Assembly: GCA_038258215.1 (NCBI GenBank)
Contig: JBBSQC010000005.1
Coordinates: 1 to 64,000 of the forward strand
DNA: 64,000 bases
Reading direction: 5' to 3'
Origin: Fodinibacter sp038258215
GTDB lineage: Bacteria; Actinomycetota; Actinomycetes; Actinomycetales; Dermatophilaceae
Both the position numbers and the translations under genes were made by a program. How positions within the stretch are numbered: position 1 is the stretch's first letter; each line of letters opens with the position of its first letter. Of the stretch, positions 24,865 to 32,703 are shown piece after piece. The notes below the pieces were generated by a model. That model was not told the DNA's origin. It worked only from the letters and a program-made list of their open reading frames with translations, and searched no databases.

Positions 24865-27009
24865 TCACGCGTAGAAGACGCTGACCCGGCCGACCTTCAC
24901 GTCGCCGGACCCCACCGCGCCCGTGGCGTCCGGCAGAGGCACGAACGTCACGTCAACCGTCGCCGGGTCCCACTGCCTCGCAGCGGCCAGCGCTCGCGCG
25001 ATCCGGGTGATGTCAAACGTCGCGCTGCGTCCCGCTCCACCGTGCCCCGCGTCGCGTCGCGAGGTCTCGACGATGCCGAACATGGAGACGACTCCGGCCT
25101 TCCGGTCGGGGAAGTCGGCGGGACGACCGCCAGCGGGGAGGTTGACGTAGACGACGACCCCGCTCGTGTGGACCACGGTGCCGGTGATGTTCTCGAGGCG
25201 AAGGTGGACCGTCACACCCGCCGGCACCCCGGCGCTCTCCTCGAGCCGCTGCGCGGACGGGCCCGACGGACGGCCCAGTCGGATCCTCGCGGTGGTGGCC
25301 CGCGGGCCCAGTGGTGTCTCCCCCTCGGTCGCCCCGACGAGCTCCGGTGGCCGACCCTCGTCCTCACCCTGTGAGGCCGTGGGCTCCTGGAACCATTCGT
25401 CCTCCGCCTCAGGGGTGGGAGTGACCGGCATGTCCGAGTAGCGGTAGCCCAACGGTGGTTGCCGCGGGTCGAGCAGCCGGTCGGTGGCGATGGTGGTCGT
25501 CGTCGAGCCGGAGCCGAAGGTCCACCTGGCGTCGAGCCACGCTCGGGCGGATGGGTTGTTGTTGCCCTTCCGGCTGCGCAGCCACGCCTCCCACAGGCGG
25601 TCGACGTTCGCGTGGTGCAGCCAGAAGATCGGGTCCTGGGCGGCGCGCTCGAAGAAGAACATGAAGCCGGCGCTGGGGCCCGTGCCACCGACGGCCACGT
25701 GCACCGTTCCGTGCGGCGCCTCCTCGAGCGCGCCGCCCTCGGACCCCGCGGCACCGTTGTGCGACCCGACCGGGGCCCGCGTGCCGCCGAATCCGCTGCC
25801 GAGGCCCAGGGCCGGGGTGAACGCCTGCCGTCCGAACATGACGGTGGTGCTGACGTCCGTCGCCATGCTCGCACCGCTGTTGACCCCTGGTCCTCTCTCG
25901 TTGACCCGGAGCGGGTTCTTCGACCCGTCGGGGAGGTTCGCCTCACGAAAGGCGGGGGGAAGCTTCAGCACGTCCGGGCGGCTGGAGTCGCTGTAGTTCC
26001 AGAACGGCAGGGCCCAGTCGGCCGGCCCACCGAGCCTGACGACCTCGTCGCGGACGATCCGCTCGAAGTGGTGGAGGTAGGCGCGGTGCCACGGCAGGAA
26101 GTGCCAGCTGAAGTGCTCGCACTGGTTCCATCGGGCACCAGTTGGCCACTGGGACCGGTCGATGAACGTGCCGTGGGTCTCGGCCAGGTGGCGCCACGAC
26201 CGAGGATCGGGGAACCCGGACGTGTTGCGGGCCTGCAGCGCCCCCACGCCCCGGGCGTACCAAAGGATCGTCGGGTGCCAGGTGTTGGCTGCGCTGAGCG
26301 TCCACACGTCCTCGCGCACCCGGACTCCCGAGGGTGTCGGAGTCGGTGTCGGGGTGGGGGTGGGTGTCGGTGTGGGGGTGGGCGTCGGGACCGTCCCGAG
26401 GGCGAGCAGCCCGGGCCAGGTCTTCTCGCCGACCTTGCCGTCGCGCAGGAGGCCGCGGCAGGCCTGGAACATCAGGGTCGCGACCTCGGTGCCCTCCCCG
26501 AAGACGCAGTCGGTGGACAGGGGGTCCTGGCCGAGTGCGGCGAGCTTGGCCCGCAACGTCACGATGTAGTGCTTCGTCGCGGTGCTCTGGTCGGTGCAGC
26601 TCTCGGTGCCGGCCCGCTGCTGGGCGAGGAAGGCGTTGAGCAGCGACTGGGCCCGCCCGACCCACGGGCTGCGTGACCGCACGGCCCACGTGGTGCGGTA
26701 GATCAACGGGGGTTGGCCGCTCACGGGTCCACCACATCCCGGGACGCTCTCACCCTCGGACATGGTTCCGGCGTCGGCGAACGCCTCCCACCGACCGGTC
26801 GTGCCCTCTTCCAGGAACCCCTCCACGGGTGTCTCGAACGGCGACTCCGGCCACCGCTGGCTCTCGTGAGCGTGGGCCACCGGCATGCCGCCCGCCCACG
26901 ACTCCTCGGTGAAGGCCTCGCCACCTTGGGCGAAAGGCCCCTCGTCGAACCATTCCGTCTCGCCGGGCACCCCCTCAGGGGTGGCCCACGGCGTCTCGAG
27001 GTCCGTCAT
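24865..27009 (-). CDS. Tyrosinase (type-3 copper oxidase) with acidic leader and peptidoglycan-binding domain
   Basis: The 714-aa protein has four parts. Residues 1-95 are acidic with repeated aromatic words (ETPW, ETEWFDEGPFAQGG, SPFETPVEGF). Residues about 110-200 fit a PG_binding_1 domain (CVFGEGTEVATLMFQACRGL). Nine Pro-Thr repeats (208-225; DNA 26335-26388) form a linker. The catalytic domain has CuA histidines in HGTF and HFSWHFLPWHRAYLHHFE (about 296-313) and CuB in HGTVHV and DPIFWLHHANVDRLWEAW (about 459-476). It should oxidise phenols. There is no signal peptide, twin-arginine or lipobox. GGAGG precedes ATG 27009 by 5 nt; ATG 27021 is an alternative. Confidence 0.87.
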   Translation of the reverse strand: MTDLETPWATPEGVPGETEWFDEGPFAQGGEAFTEESWAGGMPVAHAHESQRWPESPFETPVEGFLEEGTTGRWEAFADAGTMSEGESVPGCGGPVSGQPPLIYRTTWAVRSRSPWVGRAQSLLNAFLAQQRAGTESCTDQSTATKHYIVTLRAKLAALGQDPLSTDCVFGEGTEVATLMFQACRGLLRDGKVGEKTWPGLLALGTVPTPTPTPTPTPTPTPTPTPSGVRVREDVWTLSAANTWHPTILWYARGVGALQARNTSGFPDPRSWRHLAETHGTFIDRSQWPTGARWNQCEHFSWHFLPWHRAYLHHFERIVRDEVVRLGGPADWALPFWNYSDSSRPDVLKLPPAFREANLPDGSKNPLRVNERGPGVNSGASMATDVSTTVMFGRQAFTPALGLGSGFGGTRAPVGSHNGAAGSEGGALEEAPHGTVHVAVGGTGPSAGFMFFFERAAQDPIFWLHHANVDRLWEAWLRSRKGNNNPSARAWLDARWTFGSGSTTTTIATDRLLDPRQPPLGYRYSDMPVTPTPEAEDEWFQEPTASQGEDEGRPPELVGATEGETPLGPRATTARIRLGRPSGPSAQRLEESAGVPAGVTVHLRLENITGTVVHTSGVVVYVNLPAGGRPADFPDRKAGVVSMFGIVETSRRDAGHGGAGRSATFDITRIARALAAARQWDPATVDVTFVPLPDATGAVGSGDVKVGRVSVFYA

Positions 27010-27021
27010 CGTGCCCTCCAC

Positions 27022-28209
27022 TCAGCGCACGGCCGGGGCGACCAACGCGCCGGGGACGACCGTGATCGGCACCGACCGCTGCTTGAGGTCGCGGCCGGAG
27101 GCGGCGGCCCACTCGGTGATGATGCGGCGCACCTCGGCGCCCAGCGGGCGCTGGCCGGGCGGCAGGGGAGGCGTCGCGGGCGGGGCGCTGGTGAGGTAGA
27201 GCAGCCACGCCTGGCCGTTGCCGGTCACCCACCCGGCCTCCAGGGCGCGCAGGACCAGCGAGAGCTCGGTGGCCATCGAGAAGAACGAGTTCGACCGCGA
27301 GTGGGGGACGAGACGGACCCGCTCGCCGATGACCCGCAAGCGGTCCGCGGAGCTCGTCGCCTCGGCCCGCAGGTCGGTCACGACCGAGGTGTTCGAGCTG
27401 ACCGTCAGCTCGACCCAGCCCATCGCCGTCGTGGCGGCCAGCTCTTCGCGTCCGAGGAGCGCCTGGAGACGTCGAGACCGGAGCATGAACCCCAGCTGCT
27501 CGGCGAGGCGATAGATGCGGTCGTCGTCGGTCGTGTTGCCCGCGACGAGGTTGCGCACGTTCTCGATGGCCCGCCACAGCTCGAAGAGCAGCTCCTCGAA
27601 GACCGGGACGAAGCCGCGGTTCGAGGCCTCGGCCTTGTCGAAGGCGAAGGGGGCGTTGCCGTCGGTCCCGTGGGCGAGGTCCATCCCGAAGAGCCGGAAG
27701 TACGCGTTGCGCCGCACCGCCTCCGCGTCCGGTCGCACCGAGCTCGTCGACAACCAGGCCGCGAACGGGTTGGTGGCCCCGAACAGCAACGCCTCCGTCG
27801 CGTCGAGCCACCGCTGGGTCGCCACCGACGGCACGCCGAGGCCCTCGCCGCTGCGGAACGCCCGGACCACCCGCGCGAGGATCTGCGGCGCCCTCGTGTT
27901 CTCGATGGCGTACGCGTAGACGAGGTGGTCCCACGCCGGCTGGACGCCCGTCGGGACCGGCAGCGGAGCGTTGGGCGGTGAGGTCCACTCCCCCGTCGCG
28001 AACGCGTTGGTGTCGATGAGAGCGGTGCGTGCCGGCCCGGCCGGGGGCTGGCCCTGGGCCCAGAGGTCGGCATCGTTCCAGACCTGCTCCATTCGCAGGA
28101 CCAGGTCCAGTGGGTCGGAGGTCAGCACCTCGGCCTGGGCGATCTGCAGGGCCGCGACGGGGTCGCCGCCGATCTGGGCGGCAATCTGCTGCACGAGCTG
28201 GGCAATCAT
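27022..28209 (-). CDS. Protein of unknown family in the tyrosinase cluster (395 aa)
   Basis: I do not recognise this protein. It is mostly helical by composition, soluble, with no signal peptide or membrane segment. It begins MIAQLVQQIAAQIGGDPVAA and contains TNPFAAWLSTSSVRPDAEAV, FVPVFEELLFELWRAIENVR and a C-terminal VTGNGQAWLLYLTSAPPATP region. Its stop lies 12 nt before the tyrosinase ATG and its start 4 nt after the stop of the small coil protein, so it belongs to the same transcript. It could be a structural or adaptor part of the cluster. Confidence 0.8.
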   Translation of the reverse strand: MIAQLVQQIAAQIGGDPVAALQIAQAEVLTSDPLDLVLRMEQVWNDADLWAQGQPPAGPARTALIDTNAFATGEWTSPPNAPLPVPTGVQPAWDHLVYAYAIENTRAPQILARVVRAFRSGEGLGVPSVATQRWLDATEALLFGATNPFAAWLSTSSVRPDAEAVRRNAYFRLFGMDLAHGTDGNAPFAFDKAEASNRGFVPVFEELLFELWRAIENVRNLVAGNTTDDDRIYRLAEQLGFMLRSRRLQALLGREELAATTAMGWVELTVSSNTSVVTDLRAEATSSADRLRVIGERVRLVPHSRSNSFFSMATELSLVLRALEAGWVTGNGQAWLLYLTSAPPATPPLPPGQRPLGAEVRRIITEWAAASGRDLKQRSVPITVVPGALVAPAVR

Positions 28210-28213
28210 GGCC

Positions 28214-28642
28214 TCATCCCTGTCCGTCGATGTCGTGTCTGGGGGTGCGTACGGCCTCGCCGATGAAGCGCACGGGTCCGTCCCATCTGGTGCTCAGCCG
28301 CTGGAAGTTCAGCTCGCGGTCGTCGCCACCGAGGGATCGGCGGATTCGCCCGAGGGCCCTGGCCACTCCCGGTTCCAGCGGCAGGGCCGTCGACGGTGGG
28401 GCGAACTGACGCATCGGGGCGAGCACCTCGGCGATCTCCGCGAGACCGCCGGCGATGCCGTCGAGCCCTCCGAGGCTGCCGAGCGCGCCCCACAGCCTCT
28501 CGGACTGGGTGGTACTGCCCTCGCTCAGGACGTGGATCGACTGCTGCACGCGGCCGACGGACTCGGCGAGGCCGCCCAGCTGCTGCTCCACGCCACCCAT
28601 CCGCTGGTCCAGGCTGGTGACGGTCGGTCTCTGGTTGGCCAC
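28214..28642 (-). CDS. Small coiled-coil-like hypothetical protein (142 aa)
   Basis: The protein starts with GTG 28642, preceded by GAGGAG at 6-7 nt. Residues 8-75 are Gln/Leu/Gly-rich with heptad-like spacing (LDQRMGGVEQQLGGLAESVG, continuing RVQQSIHVLSEG), which suggests a short coil or oligomerisation helix. The C-terminal half is basic and not recognised. Its tight position between the metalloprotease-like gene (19 nt) and the 395-aa gene (4 nt) marks it as part of the operon. Confidence 0.72.
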   Translation of the reverse strand: MANQRPTVTSLDQRMGGVEQQLGGLAESVGRVQQSIHVLSEGSTTQSERLWGALGSLGGLDGIAGGLAEIAEVLAPMRQFAPPSTALPLEPGVARALGRIRRSLGGDDRELNFQRLSTRWDGPVRFIGEAVRTPRHDIDGQG

Positions 28643-28661
28643 GGAACTCTCCTCTCTCGGG

Positions 28662-29903
28662 TCACGCCGCGCGTGCGGTGTCGGTGAACCAGGACTCGGC
28701 ACGCTCGACCCATTGGCCGGCGCGATCGGGCTGTTCGGCCTCGCGAAGGCCGGCGAGCGCGACGATGCGGATGCCCTCGGCCTGCCGCCAGTGCGGCGAG
28801 GTCCACAGGGCCGCGCCGGCGCTGCGCTCGAGCTCGGCGAGAGCTCGGGGTGAGACCCGCTGGGGGTCCACCACCGAGGTGACGGGGCGGCCGCCGAAGC
28901 CGGGGACGGGCGAGCCGAGGCAGGCCCGGGCGATCCGGTCCATCCGGTCGTGCGAACGGCGCAGCAGGGGGGCCGTCGACTCATCGGCGCGGCTCATCGG
29001 GTTCGCGGTGATGACCGCCTCCTCGAGCCGGTCCCACGGGCCGGGACCGAAGCTCGCGCGGCACATCGCGACACCGAGGAGGACGCGGAGCCAGCCCACG
29101 GGATGGGGGTCCCCCAACGGCCAGCGGAAGATGGTGCGGGAGTCGGCGACGACGTCGTGCAGCGCCGCCACCGACGCGTAGCCGGTGAGCGTGAACGCGT
29201 ACACGTCGGCCGAGATCTCGCTCGCCCACGGCTGCCACATCGCCCTCAGCGCCGGGTCGTCGGCGAGCTCGCGACCGAGTCCCTCACGCATCGCCTCGTT
29301 CCACTGCGTCAGGTGGGCCACCTGGTGGCCGGTCTCGTGGAAGAGCGAGGTGGGTCGGAACAGGTTGTGCCGCACCACCTTGATGGCGGCCACCGGGTTG
29401 ACCGTCCCCGGGGCCCAGAGCCGGACGCCGGCCCGGATGATGCTGGCCCCGAGGCCCTCCCCGATGTAGGTGAGCACGGGGGGGACGACGATCCCGACCG
29501 TCCCGAGCGAGGCCTCGATGCTCTGCTGGGCCAGCCGGTCCAGGGTTCCCATGGTGCGCGCCAGGCGATGGCTCGTCCTGGAGTTGACCGCCTGCCCGAA
29601 GAAGTCCAACGTGGTCTCGACCTGGAGGTAGCGGCGGCGGAACCGCTCGACGGCGGCCTGGGCGACGGGGATGGCACCCGGCTGGGTCCGCGCCGTGCGC
29701 ACGGCCGCCTCGGCCGCGGTGCCGACCCGGATCAGCTCGTCGACGCTCCGGGCCAGCTGGGTCCGCACCGGGAGCCCGACCGCGTGCTCGACCGACTCCC
29801 ACGCGGACTTCGAGGCGAAGGACTCGGCGTCGAGACAGCCGCGGGCCGACCCGAGCCAGTGCTGGGCCTGGCGCTCGAGGTCGTCGACGAGCGCGGTGCT
29901 CAC
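28662..29903 (-). CDS. Gluzincin-like metalloprotease-type protein (413 aa, HETGH)
   Basis: The protein carries HETGH at about residues 189-193 (SLFHETGHQVAHLTQWNEAM) and, about 34 residues later, ASEISADVYAF, an ExxxD arrangement. HExxH followed by E-x3-D at this distance is the zinc site of gluzincin peptidases, and the sequence around it otherwise fits no family I know. There is no signal peptide. Its GTG start overlaps the stop of the 835-aa gene by 4 nt. Activity is unproven; it could process the large neighbour or act on a target. Confidence 0.75.
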   Translation of the reverse strand: MSTALVDDLERQAQHWLGSARGCLDAESFASKSAWESVEHAVGLPVRTQLARSVDELIRVGTAAEAAVRTARTQPGAIPVAQAAVERFRRRYLQVETTLDFFGQAVNSRTSHRLARTMGTLDRLAQQSIEASLGTVGIVVPPVLTYIGEGLGASIIRAGVRLWAPGTVNPVAAIKVVRHNLFRPTSLFHETGHQVAHLTQWNEAMREGLGRELADDPALRAMWQPWASEISADVYAFTLTGYASVAALHDVVADSRTIFRWPLGDPHPVGWLRVLLGVAMCRASFGPGPWDRLEEAVITANPMSRADESTAPLLRRSHDRMDRIARACLGSPVPGFGGRPVTSVVDPQRVSPRALAELERSAGAALWTSPHWRQAEGIRIVALAGLREAEQPDRAGQWVERAESWFTDTARAA

Positions 29904-32407
29904 GGCCGGCTCCGGCCCGGCTCCACGGTGACGGTGGCCGCCCCTCCCGGGCCGGTGCCACCCGACCCGCGCCCGCCGAGACCGGTCACTCGGATACGGA
30001 CGGTGACGCCGCACCTGGCGTCCTGGGCGGCGCGGACGAACTCCTGACCGGCCGTGCGCGCCCAGGCCGAGAGCGCCTTGGCGGCGGCCGCCTTGATGCG
30101 GCGGCGGAGCCGGGCCCGCTGGGCGGGGGAGACCCGGTGGCTGCGGCGGTGGTGCCGGCGCCGGCGGCTGCGCGCACGCCGCTCCCACTCGGCCTCCCAC
30201 TGCGCCTCCCACTCGGCCTCCCACTCCGACTGGCCGTCGCCATCCCCGTCACCGGCCGCGGGTGCGCCGGGGCTCGTCGCGCCGCCCGACGGGGCGCCGT
30301 CCGACGGGGCGCCGGCGGGGATCTGGACGGCACCGTCACTGCGCCCGACCGATCGTCCGGCGGCGCGGAGCGCCTGCATGAGGGCCTTGAGCAGGGCCGG
30401 GCTCGCAGGGTCGCCGCCGATCGCTGCCGCGACCTTCTGGGCATCGGGCTCGGAGAAGTACAGGGCGATCCGGGCCTCGCCGCGGCGCAGGTCGATGCGC
30501 ATGCGACGGTCGCTCGGGGTTCCGGGGTCGCACGAAGGGGCCTCCCGGGTGGGCGCCGGCTGGGGAGCAGGACGCTGCCCGACGGGTTGGAGGTGGAAGA
30601 AGCGCTCCCCCACCGAGATCCGGTGTCGGGACTGGAGGAACCGCGACGGCACGTCGACCCCGAGACGTGGTTCGCGCAGCAGTGCGGTCGCGTTGGCGCG
30701 GGTCAGGGGGTGAAGGTGGCTGTAGGCACCGTGGGTCCCGCTGGGCCCGACGATCCCCTCGAGGCGGGCCAGTGTCGGCAGGGTGGTTCCGACGCCGGCC
30801 TCGAAGATCTGCACCCGGAACTTCCCCGGGAGGGTGATGCCGTGGGCGCGCAGCGCGGCATCGAGCGTCACGCCCCCGAAGGTGCGGATGGCCGCGGCCT
30901 GCGCAGGGGAGAGGTCGATCTCGGGGGTGCGGGAGAACTTCTTGTACGCGTGCGGGGTCCGGGCGTGCCGGGTGACGAACGCTCCTCCGAGGGACGGCGC
31001 CAGCCGGAGGTCCGGCCGCACCAGGGAGGCGGGGAAGTTCGCGGCCACCGACTGCTCGAACGCCTCGGCGACGGCGACCTGGAGCAGCCCCTCGTCCTCG
31101 AGCACGTGGTCGGGCTGCTCGGCGAGCCTGCGGACGGTGTCCTCCACTGTCGTCGCGAGCATCGCGGGCACGGCTTCCGCCTCGAGCTCCCCGGTGCCAT
31201 CGTGCTCCAGCCCGATCACGCGCAGGCCGACATCGACGACGGCCCTCGACAGCGGCACCGAGAGCTGCGGTCCCACCCACTTCCCGATGAGCTTGGCCAG
31301 GTACTTCGCGAGGAAGTTCACCACCTTCGTGCGGCCGATGAGCCGCAGCCCGAGCCGGAGTGCGGGCAGGATCGCGGGGATGAACTGCTCCATCGCCGGA
31401 CCGATGTCCTCGCCGTCACCCGCGTCCCGGACCCTGCTCATGAAGCGCCCGCGGGCCGCGGCCAGCTGTTCGAGCTCGGTCCCCATCGGGAGGTCCGGCC
31501 CCTCGCCCTGACCGAAGGCCTCACCCTCCTCGAGCGACTCGGGAGCGACCATCGCCCCGGCGAGCACGGCGTCGAAGGACTCCCCGAGGGTCTCCGGGTC
31601 GAGGACCTGGACCGGCGACCCGGCGAAGTCCTCGGAGAGGGTCTCCTCCTCGGCCTCGTCCTCGAGCTCGTCGAACGTCTCGTCCTCGAGCTCGCCGATC
31701 CCGATCTTCTTCGCGAGGTCCCGCGCCGGTTGCTGCAGCGCTGCAGGGAGGCGGCCGATCGCCATCCCGAGCACGCGCTTGAGCAGCGGCGAGATGAGCG
31801 ACTTGATCTTCTTGAGGATGGCGCCCAGGAAGGGGATCTTGCTGACGACCTTCTTCGCGACGTTGGCGACCTTCTTGACGACGCCCTTGATCTTCTTGAT
31901 CAGGCCGCCCAGGAACTGCTCGCCCGCCGGGGACACCGTCGCCTGACCGGGGTCGAAGCGCTCGAGGAGGCTCTCGAGCTCGCCCTCCGAGATCGACGAG
32001 GGGTCGATGTGGCCAACGTGCTCGATCAGCCGCTGCACGCAGCGCTCCGCCTCGGTCCCGATCGGGCCCAGGTGCGCTTCCGCGAGCCGCAGGCGTTGGG
32101 CCCCGAAGGCGTCCGGCTGCTCGCCGTGCACCTGGATGCCGGCCGCCTCGGAGGTCTCGGCGACGAGCTCGGCCAGGGCCTCGTCGAACGACTCGTCCCG
32201 CAGCTCCTCGAAGGTCTCCAGGAACAGCTCGGTCTGTTCGTCCTCGAGCTCCAGCCCCGCAACTCCCCGGTCGGCGAAGGGCGACGGGGTCTCGGTCCAC
32301 GGCAGCAGACCGATGGTCTCCAGCCCGCCCTCCCCGAAGGACCCGTGCTCGGCGAAGGGAGTCTCGGGTTCAGCGGTCAACATCGCGCTCTGCTGGGTGT
32401 CCGGCAT
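29900..32407 (-). CDS. 835-aa acidic/cationic multidomain protein of unknown family, first gene of the cluster
   Basis: Residues 1-130 are strongly acidic with aromatic words like those of the tyrosinase leader (ETPFAEHGSFGEGG, SPFADRG, ELFLETFEELRDESFD). Residues about 166-212 are a Lys-rich amphipathic stretch (LIKKIKGVVKKVANVAKKVV, then SKIPFLGAILKKIKSLISPL), like pore-forming or membrane-lytic helices. A second basic helical stretch lies at 341-379. A middle domain (about 500-640) is unassigned. Residues 726-742 repeat SEWEAEWEAQWEAEWE, followed by an Arg/His-rich block and a Gly-rich tail. GGAGG lies 6 nt before ATG 32407. No signal peptide. Function unknown. Confidence 0.78.
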   Translation of the reverse strand: MPDTQQSAMLTAEPETPFAEHGSFGEGGLETIGLLPWTETPSPFADRGVAGLELEDEQTELFLETFEELRDESFDEALAELVAETSEAAGIQVHGEQPDAFGAQRLRLAEAHLGPIGTEAERCVQRLIEHVGHIDPSSISEGELESLLERFDPGQATVSPAGEQFLGGLIKKIKGVVKKVANVAKKVVSKIPFLGAILKKIKSLISPLLKRVLGMAIGRLPAALQQPARDLAKKIGIGELEDETFDELEDEAEEETLSEDFAGSPVQVLDPETLGESFDAVLAGAMVAPESLEEGEAFGQGEGPDLPMGTELEQLAAARGRFMSRVRDAGDGEDIGPAMEQFIPAILPALRLGLRLIGRTKVVNFLAKYLAKLIGKWVGPQLSVPLSRAVVDVGLRVIGLEHDGTGELEAEAVPAMLATTVEDTVRRLAEQPDHVLEDEGLLQVAVAEAFEQSVAANFPASLVRPDLRLAPSLGGAFVTRHARTPHAYKKFSRTPEIDLSPAQAAAIRTFGGVTLDAALRAHGITLPGKFRVQIFEAGVGTTLPTLARLEGIVGPSGTHGAYSHLHPLTRANATALLREPRLGVDVPSRFLQSRHRISVGERFFHLQPVGQRPAPQPAPTREAPSCDPGTPSDRRMRIDLRRGEARIALYFSEPDAQKVAAAIGGDPASPALLKALMQALRAAGRSVGRSDGAVQIPAGAPSDGAPSGGATSPGAPAAGDGDGDGQSEWEAEWEAQWEAEWERRARSRRRRHHRRSHRVSPAQRARLRRRIKAAAAKALSAWARTAGQEFVRAAQDARCGVTVRIRVTGLGGRGSGGTGPGGAATVTVEPGRSRP

Positions 32408-32441
32408 GGGTCCCTCCGAGGTGCGTGGTGGTGGTGCACCG

Positions 32442-32477
32442 ACCATGGTCCGCAGGCACCGTGCCCCGGACCGTGGT
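32442..32477. promoter_or_regulatory. 36-bp imperfect dyad in the divergent gap, candidate operator
   Basis: ACCATGGTCCG (32442-32452) and CGGACCGTGGT (32467-32477) are inverted copies with one mismatch. Inside them GGCAC-C-GTGCC forms a second short dyad. The element lies 35-70 nt upstream of the 835-aa gene and may be the site of the adjacent BTAD regulator or a 5' leader hairpin. The 296-nt gap holds nothing else clear apart from the regulator promoter. Confidence 0.45.
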
Positions 32478-32606
32478 CGGGAGTGCCCGCCCCGCATGTC
32501 GCCAGCCGTCCCCGCAGGTGGCTCGGCGCGCACCTGCGGGCGGCCCACCCCCGTCCTCGAGGTGTCCCTCGTGCGTCCGCCCAGCGTCCGCCGCCGTCGT
32601 GACCGC

Positions 32607-32636
32607 GTTGCACGCCGAGCGCGCAGTCCGCGATAC
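32607..32636 (+). promoter_or_regulatory. Candidate promoter of the BTAD regulator
   Basis: TTGCAC (32607-32612) and GATACT (32631-32636) are 18 nt apart, giving a start about 60 nt before the ATG at 32704. Confidence 0.45.
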
Positions 32637-32703
32637 TGCGGGACATCCCGATCCGATCGCCACTCCGACGCCGACCGTTCCCGGGAGGCGAGAGGGGCCG
32701 CCC

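Noticed and set aside
26335..26388. A CRISPR or tandem-repeat array
   Set aside because: The tract is an in-frame Pro-Thr linker in the tyrosinase gene; there are no spaced repeats. No CRISPR array was seen anywhere.
24865..32407. A contractile injection system or phage-tail cluster around the acidic-leader proteins
   Set aside because: The leader composition recalls cargo proteins, but no sheath, tube, baseplate, spike or AAA+ gene is in the window. I kept only the targeting-tag hypothesis.
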